This document shows, in pieces, positions 6,688 through 9,609 of a stretch of 9,609 bases of DNA (within the stretch, counting starts at the first letter, position 1; every line of letters begins with the position of its first letter). The stretch lies in NCBI GenBank assembly GCA_946482615.1, contig CAMLSF010000136.1, forward strand, positions 1-9,609, in the 5' to 3' direction. This stretch comes from an uncultured Chromatiaceae bacterium (GTDB taxonomy: Bacteria > Pseudomonadota > Gammaproteobacteria > Enterobacterales > Alteromonadaceae). The position numbers and the translations under genes are program-made. A model generated the notes under the pieces. It did no database searches and was not told the origin of the DNA. It saw only the letters and a program-made list of their open reading frames with translations.

Positions 6688-7581
6688 ATGAAGGCGTTAT
6701 CTCTTTGTGCGTGGATCCTGGCTTTAGCTTCTGGTGTTGCTTCGGCGCAGCAAAGCGCCAGCCCTACATCAACCCCGGCCCCTAATGCGGTCGTCAATTC
6801 TTCCTGGCAATTGTTGCCACAGGACAATTTGCTTTATCTGGACACAGATCAAGGCCGTATTGTGATTTTATTGGCACCTGCGTTTGCACCTGAACATGTA
6901 AAACGGGTGAAAGAACTGGTGAAAGCTGGTTTTTATGATGGGGTGACCTTTTATCGGGTGATTGAAGGTTTTGTTGCCCAGTTTGGCGTGCCTGAACACG
7001 AGTGGGGCAGCAGAGCTAAATTAACGCCGATGAAGGCCGAATTCAGCTGGCCAGTGCGAAGTAGCGACCCTTATCTTTTAGTGCAGCGGCCGGATTTATT
7101 AGCCGAAGAAACAGGTTTTAATCAGGGTTTTGCGGTGGCGCGTGAGCAAAATCAGGAATGGCTGGTGCATTGTCCTGGTGTGGTCAATATGGCCCGTGCC
7201 AATGAACCTGATACAGGGGTGGCGGACATCGCCATTATGATGGGGCAGGCTCCACGCCATCTGGATAAAAATATGTCCGCTTTTGGCAAAGTGATTTGGG
7301 GGCAATATGCCATCAATCGTATTCGTCGTGGTGACACTGCAGATGGTGGTGTGATAGGTTCAGCTGCGGCGCGCACTGTGATTAAGCAAGCCCGTTTAGG
7401 CACGGATTTAGCGCCGGACAGGCAGTTGCAACTGGAATGGCTGAGTACCAGCAGCTCTGAATTTTCGCAATCTCTGGCGGAACGACGCTCCCGTACTCAT
7501 GTGTTTTATCAGCACAAAGGCAATGGCAATATGGATGTTTGTTATCCGCAGGTGCCGGTGCGTGAGGTAAAAGCTGTATAA
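6688..7581 (+). CDS. Exported cyclophilin-type peptidylprolyl isomerase
   Basis: This is a 297-residue protein with a signal peptide (MKALSLCAWILALASGVASA, cleavage likely after A20) and a Ser/Pro/Thr-rich linker (22-35), so it is periplasmic. The cyclophilin domain starts near L51 with DTDQGRIVILL. It continues through FYDGVTFYRVIEGFVAQFG (82-100), in which R90, F95 and Q98 match the catalytic R55, F60 and Q63 of human cyclophilin A, and ends with HLDKNMSAFGKVIWG (191-205). It would accelerate proline isomerisation during envelope protein folding. Oddities are FYR in place of the usual FHR, QFGVPE in place of QGGD, an insert of about 55 residues (105-160), ADIAIMMG at the usual SQFFI position, and a C-terminal extension beyond 220. 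The mature part has two cysteines (C162, C285). An upstream TTG at 6670 exists; ATG 6688 is preferred for its GGAG five bases before and because the signal peptide begins there. Confidence 0.9.
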   Translation: MKALSLCAWILALASGVASAQQSASPTSTPAPNAVVNSSWQLLPQDNLLYLDTDQGRIVILLAPAFAPEHVKRVKELVKAGFYDGVTFYRVIEGFVAQFGVPEHEWGSRAKLTPMKAEFSWPVRSSDPYLLVQRPDLLAEETGFNQGFAVAREQNQEWLVHCPGVVNMARANEPDTGVADIAIMMGQAPRHLDKNMSAFGKVIWGQYAINRIRRGDTADGGVIGSAAARTVIKQARLGTDLAPDRQLQLEWLSTSSSEFSQSLAERRSRTHVFYQHKGNGNMDVCYPQVPVREVKAV

Positions 7582-7668
7582 AGCCTGTAAAACACAAAAT
7601 TTACTGGTCGATGACGGCCTTTTCAGTCATTATGTGCGCCTTTTCTGTGGCGCTCCGAGGGGATAGCA

Positions 7669-8061
7669 ATGAACTACGAATTAACAGCTGATGATTTAAA
7701 CAGACTCAGTGTATTGGACGCTGAACAGCGTTACGACTACTTCATTCAGGCTGTGGCCGATCTGGAAAAGATCTGGATCCTGGTGGATGAAGAAGGTTTT
7801 GTGCTGGTTGATGCCGATGAAGAGCGTTGCATCCCGGTATGGCCCCATGCTGAATTAGCAGAACTTTGGATCAACGGTGACTGGGCTCAGTGCCAGGCTC
7901 AGGCTGTTGACATTGCCACCTGGTTAGACAAATGGACCAGTGGTTTAGATGGCGACGAGTTAGCTATAGCAGTGTTCCCGCACGCGCAGGAACCTGGTGT
8001 GGTGATTGGCCCTGAAGAGTTCGCTGAAACTCTGATTGAAGCCACACAAGACAACGAATAA
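7669..8061 (+). CDS. DUF2750 family protein
   Basis: This 130-residue cytosolic-type protein matches the DUF2750 pattern. It has RYDYFIQAVADLEKIWILVDEEGFVLVDADEE (21-52), then PVWPHAELAELWINGDW (56-72), a WLDKW segment (84-88) and IAVFPHAQEPGVVIGPEEFAETL (99-121). It is strongly acidic, with about 30 Asp/Glu against five Lys/Arg by my count. There is no signal peptide, membrane segment or recognisable catalytic motif. The function of the family is not known, and I assign none. GAGGGGA lies five bases before the ATG. Two stops in tandem (TAATAA) end the gene. It lies 87 bases after the isomerase gene with no strong terminator seen between them, so it may be a separate unit or a distal operon member. 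A hairpin repeat follows eight bases after the stop. Confidence 0.88.
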   Translation: MNYELTADDLNRLSVLDAEQRYDYFIQAVADLEKIWILVDEEGFVLVDADEERCIPVWPHAELAELWINGDWAQCQAQAVDIATWLDKWTSGLDGDELAIAVFPHAQEPGVVIGPEEFAETLIEATQDNE

Positions 8062-8069
8062 TAATGCCT

Positions 8070-8094
8070 GGGTCAGAGCTGTCAGCTCTGACCC
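8070..8094. repeat. Perfect GGGTCAGAGCT hairpin, REP-like or terminator-like
   Basis: GGGTCAGAGCT (8070-8080) and AGCTCTGACCC (8084-8094) pair perfectly over 11 bases around a three-base GTC loop. It sits right after the DUF2750 stop codons. The sequence downstream is CCATATC with no U-tract, so it is not a classical intrinsic terminator, though it could stabilise the 3' end of the mRNA. The GGGTCAGAGC core resembles a short inverted repeat I recall as scattered through many proteobacterial genomes, some copies beside REP-associated tyrosine transposases. It is related to the hairpin at 5777-5801. Confidence 0.7.
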
Positions 8095-8214
8095 CCATAT
8101 CATCGGCTTTAGAGCGAATCTTAGATTTGTCTCCGCTATAAGTTCTGCTCCTTTTGTTGATTCAGCCCCGATATATCTTATTCAAAGTTACACTTCTATT
8201 TTCTCTTGAAGCTA

Positions 8215-8243
8215 TTGATAACAATTCTTGATTAGATTATGAT
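8215..8243 (+). promoter_or_regulatory. Sigma-70-type promoter of bfd
   Basis: TTGATA (8215-8220, five of six consensus bases) and TATGAT (8238-8243, five of six) are separated by exactly 17 bases. The start of transcription would fall near 8250, giving a leader of about 22 bases before the bfd ATG. This is the best promoter match in the window. Confidence 0.7.
8216..8230 (+). promoter_or_regulatory. Possible Fur-binding site over the bfd -35 region
   Basis: The 15-base TGATAACAATTCTTG compares with the 7-1-7 Fur motif TGATAAT-N-ATTATCA. The left half matches six of seven bases and the right half only about four of seven. It overlaps the -35 box and spacer, where a repressor would block polymerase. 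Iron-Fur repression of bfd is known in other Gammaproteobacteria. The site is weak in its right half, so this is a suggestion. Confidence 0.35.
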
Positions 8244-8271
8244 GCCCGCAGTTTAATTCGCAGGTGCATTT

Positions 8272-8496
8272 ATGTACGTTTGTCTTTGTAAAGCAGTCAC
8301 AGATAAAGCCATTCGCCAGCAGGTTGAAGCGGGCGCTTGTTCTATGCGTGAGCTGAAACAAAATTTGGGTGTCGGTACTCAATGTGGCAAATGTGTTTGT
8401 CAGGCCAGCGATATTCTTGACTCTGCTTTATCGAAACAGGCATCACAACAACGCATTCCGGTGTTGATGATCAACAACTCCCGTCCTGCAGCCTAA
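8272..8496 (+). CDS. bfd: Bacterioferritin-associated ferredoxin (Bfd)
   Basis: This is a small 74-residue [2Fe-2S] protein. The four cluster cysteines are C4 and C6 (C-x-C, in MYVCLCKAV) and C38 and C41 (C-x-x-C, in GTQCGKC), the spacing typical of Bfd. Bfd docks on bacterioferritin and passes electrons that reduce stored ferric iron, releasing it to the cytosol, so it is usually induced under iron starvation. Extra cysteines at 23 and 43 are not cluster ligands by position. The C-terminal part after residue 55 is a short tail beyond the helical BFD fold. AGGTG lies five bases before the ATG. No bacterioferritin gene is adjacent, so its partner must be encoded elsewhere. A good promoter and possible Fur site lie upstream. 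Confidence 0.95.
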   Translation: MYVCLCKAVTDKAIRQQVEAGACSMRELKQNLGVGTQCGKCVCQASDILDSALSKQASQQRIPVLMINNSRPAA

Positions 8497-8603
8497 GCAC
8501 TTTTCTTCATTTTTATTCATAAAATCAGCATTTAAAGTTAAATGGGCTGCATTTATTGCTGCGGCTAGGCATAATGTTGGCATCTTTTTCTGAGGTAAGC
8601 CTT

Positions 8604-9494
8604 ATGACTAAAATTGCTAAGGTTGCGATAGTGGGCGGCACCCACGGCAACGAATTCTCCGGTATTTACGCCATCCGCCAATACCAGGCCAATCCATCCT
8701 TAATTCAGCGTCCAAGCTTTGAAACCAGCACTTTGTTTGCCAACCCTGAAGCTTTTAAAGCCAACAAGAGATATATCCATAGCGATTTAAACCGTCAGTT
8801 TAAAACTGTGGACCTGGCCAACCCGGATCTGACCAATTATGAGCAAAGCCGGGCTAAAGTGATCAATGACATTTTAGGCCCTAAAGGCAATGCCAAAACC
8901 GATCTGGTGATTGATTTACACAACACCACCAGCAATATGGGCGCTTGTTTGATCATGACGCAAGCTGGTCCCTTTTATAATCAGCTGGCGGCTTATGTGA
9001 AGATGAAAATGCCGGAGGCCATTATCTCCCGCGATGAGGACCATTTAGCAGCGGAAGACCATGCGTTGATGTGTACGCTCGGCCGTTATGGGGTGATAGT
9101 GGAAGTAGGGCCACAATCTCAGTCTGTGCTGCGTCAGGACGTGCTGGAGCAAATGCATGAGATGACGGCCCATATTCTGGACTTTGTGGAGCTGTACAAC
9201 ACCCAGAGCCTGCCCGCGCTGCCAAAACGCACAGAAGCTTATCTGTATCTGCACAGCATTAAATTGCCGATGAATGAAAAAGGCGAACGTTTGGGTATGG
9301 TGCACAAAAATGTGCAGGATAAAGACTATCATCCTATCCACCCGGGCGACCCGATTTTCACTTTATTTGATGGCACTGAAGTGCCTTACGATGGTGATAC
9401 AGTGGTGTATCCGACTTTTATCAATGAAGCTGCCTATTACGACAACAATCTGGCGATGTCGCTGAACGACAAAATCTGGATTGAGCTGGAATAA
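8604..9494 (+). CDS. Aspartoacylase-family zinc hydrolase
   Basis: This 296-residue member of the AspA/AstE branch of the zinc carboxypeptidase superfamily is expected to cleave an N-acyl amino acid, nominally N-acetylaspartate, to acetate and aspartate. Zinc ligands are H14 and E17 (GGTHGNEFSG) and H106 (IDLHNTTSNMG). RYIHSDLNRQF (56-66) supplies N63 and R64 and closely resembles the human aspartoacylase RYIDCDLNR stretch. E167 in VEVGPQSQSVLR is the expected general base. An upstream in-frame start at 8556 would add 16 residues unlike the family. ATG 8604 has TGAGGT seven bases before it and begins directly at the first strand, so it is preferred. By ungapped count C157 occupies the place of human substrate-binding R168, so the exact substrate is uncertain. 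It ends in tandem TAATAA stops before a strong terminator. Confidence 0.9.
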   Translation: MTKIAKVAIVGGTHGNEFSGIYAIRQYQANPSLIQRPSFETSTLFANPEAFKANKRYIHSDLNRQFKTVDLANPDLTNYEQSRAKVINDILGPKGNAKTDLVIDLHNTTSNMGACLIMTQAGPFYNQLAAYVKMKMPEAIISRDEDHLAAEDHALMCTLGRYGVIVEVGPQSQSVLRQDVLEQMHEMTAHILDFVELYNTQSLPALPKRTEAYLYLHSIKLPMNEKGERLGMVHKNVQDKDYHPIHPGDPIFTLFDGTEVPYDGDTVVYPTFINEAAYYDNNLAMSLNDKIWIELE

Positions 9495-9512
9495 TAAGCC
9501 CGCGAGTAATTG

Positions 9513-9538
9513 AAAAAGGAGCCAATCGGCTCCTTTTT
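9513..9538. terminator. Strong bidirectional intrinsic terminator
   Basis: AAAAAGGAGCC (9513-9523) and GGCTCCTTTTT (9528-9538) pair perfectly over 11 bases around an AATC loop. The GC core is GGAGCC/GGCTCC, and a run of five T follows on either strand. It lies between the convergent aspartoacylase gene and the gloA-like gene and can serve both. Confidence 0.93.
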
Positions 9539-9550
9539 GCTATCAGCTGA

Positions 9551-9609
9551 TTACAGCTGAACGTAGCTGGCTTTTTTCTGGATAAGTTCGATGGCGTAGT
9601 TATCCGGGT
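9551..9609 (-). CDS. gloA: C-terminal fragment, probable glyoxalase I (VOC family)
   Basis: The minus strand enters the window within a codon and reads PDNYAIELIQKKASYVQL before a TAA stop. The P-D-x-Y-x-I-E-L-I pattern is the end of lactoylglutathione lyase; E. coli GloA has DPDGYKIELI at this place. The Glu in IELI is the last metal ligand of the VOC fold. The enzyme isomerises the methylglyoxal-glutathione hemithioacetal to S-lactoylglutathione. Only 18 residues are seen, so another VOC protein is possible. It converges on the aspartoacylase gene across the shared terminator. Confidence 0.7.
   Translation of the reverse strand, partial: PDNYAIELIQKKASYVQL

Noticed and set aside
7611..7653. 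Small stems in the gap before DUF2750 (ATGAC/GTCAT and GCGCC/GGCGC)
   Set aside because: Each stem is only five base pairs with an 8-10 base loop and no T-run after it. Such pairs are expected by chance.
8570..8575. CATAAT as a -10 box for the aspartoacylase gene
   Set aside because: It matches five of six bases and is well placed, but the region 16-18 bases upstream has nothing like a -35 box and there is no extended -10.
9045..9341. A 98-codon minus-strand open frame inside the aspartoacylase gene
   Set aside because: It is the antisense shadow of a conserved catalytic region; its product is rich in His, Phe and Gln and matches nothing I know.
1..9609. CRISPR array, defence island, prophage, integron or biosynthetic cluster
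   Set aside because: There are no regularly spaced direct repeats, no integrase, transposase, nuclease or toxin-antitoxin pair, and no synthase. The genes are mostly ordinary metabolic and envelope families.

Overview
The window looks like chromosomal DNA from a gammaproteobacterium, by gene content most like the Rheinheimera/Alishewanella or Shewanella-type lineages. This placement is inferred from the protein families (MJ1255/VC2487 glycosyltransferase, E. coli-like type II thymidine kinase, YqaA, DUF2750, Bfd) and was not tested by a search. Codon use looks uniform, and I see no phage, integron, CRISPR, transposase, tRNA or rRNA. Most of the window is ordinary core or near-core genome. I do not see a convincing undescribed multi-gene system.

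Layout. Bases 1-51 are the last 16 codons of a plus-strand gene whose end resembles UDP-glucose 4-epimerase (galE). Converging on it is a minus-strand pair, rmlB then rmlA (2050 to 108), joined by an ATGA overlap, which makes dTDP-4-keto-6-deoxyglucose. Next, also on the minus strand, is an orphan response regulator with a CheY-like receiver and a long TPR-type helical tail (3738 to 2122). A two-gene minus-strand unit follows: thymidine kinase (tdk, 5460 to 4879), then an MJ1255/VC2487-family glycosyltransferase (4866 to 3856) only 12 bases downstream.

A 354-base divergent intergenic region (5461-5814) separates this from the plus-strand half. It contains a roughly 124-base imperfect palindrome that aligns with the ERIC (enterobacterial repetitive intergenic consensus) element, and a GGGGTCA/TGACCCC hairpin just before the next gene.

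The plus-strand half begins with a tight run: a four-helix MAPEG-family membrane protein, YqaA (a small DedA-like membrane protein, TGATG overlap), and an exported cyclophilin-type peptidylprolyl isomerase. After it come a very acidic DUF2750 protein, a second GGGTCA-type hairpin, bacterioferritin-associated ferredoxin (bfd) behind a good sigma-70-type promoter with a possible Fur site, and an aspartoacylase-family zinc hydrolase. A strong bidirectional terminator (9513-9538) follows, then the C-terminal end of a minus-strand gene that looks like glyoxalase I (gloA).

How the genes relate. galE, rmlBA and the glycosyltransferase point to nucleotide-sugar and surface-glycan metabolism. tdk feeds the dTTP pool that RmlA consumes, but that link may be coincidental. 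MAPEG, YqaA and the isomerase are probably co-transcribed with envelope roles. bfd belongs to iron release from bacterioferritin. The most useful points for a second look are the ERIC-like element outside its classical hosts, the two related hairpins, the receiver-TPR protein with no visible partner, and the atypical cyclophilin.
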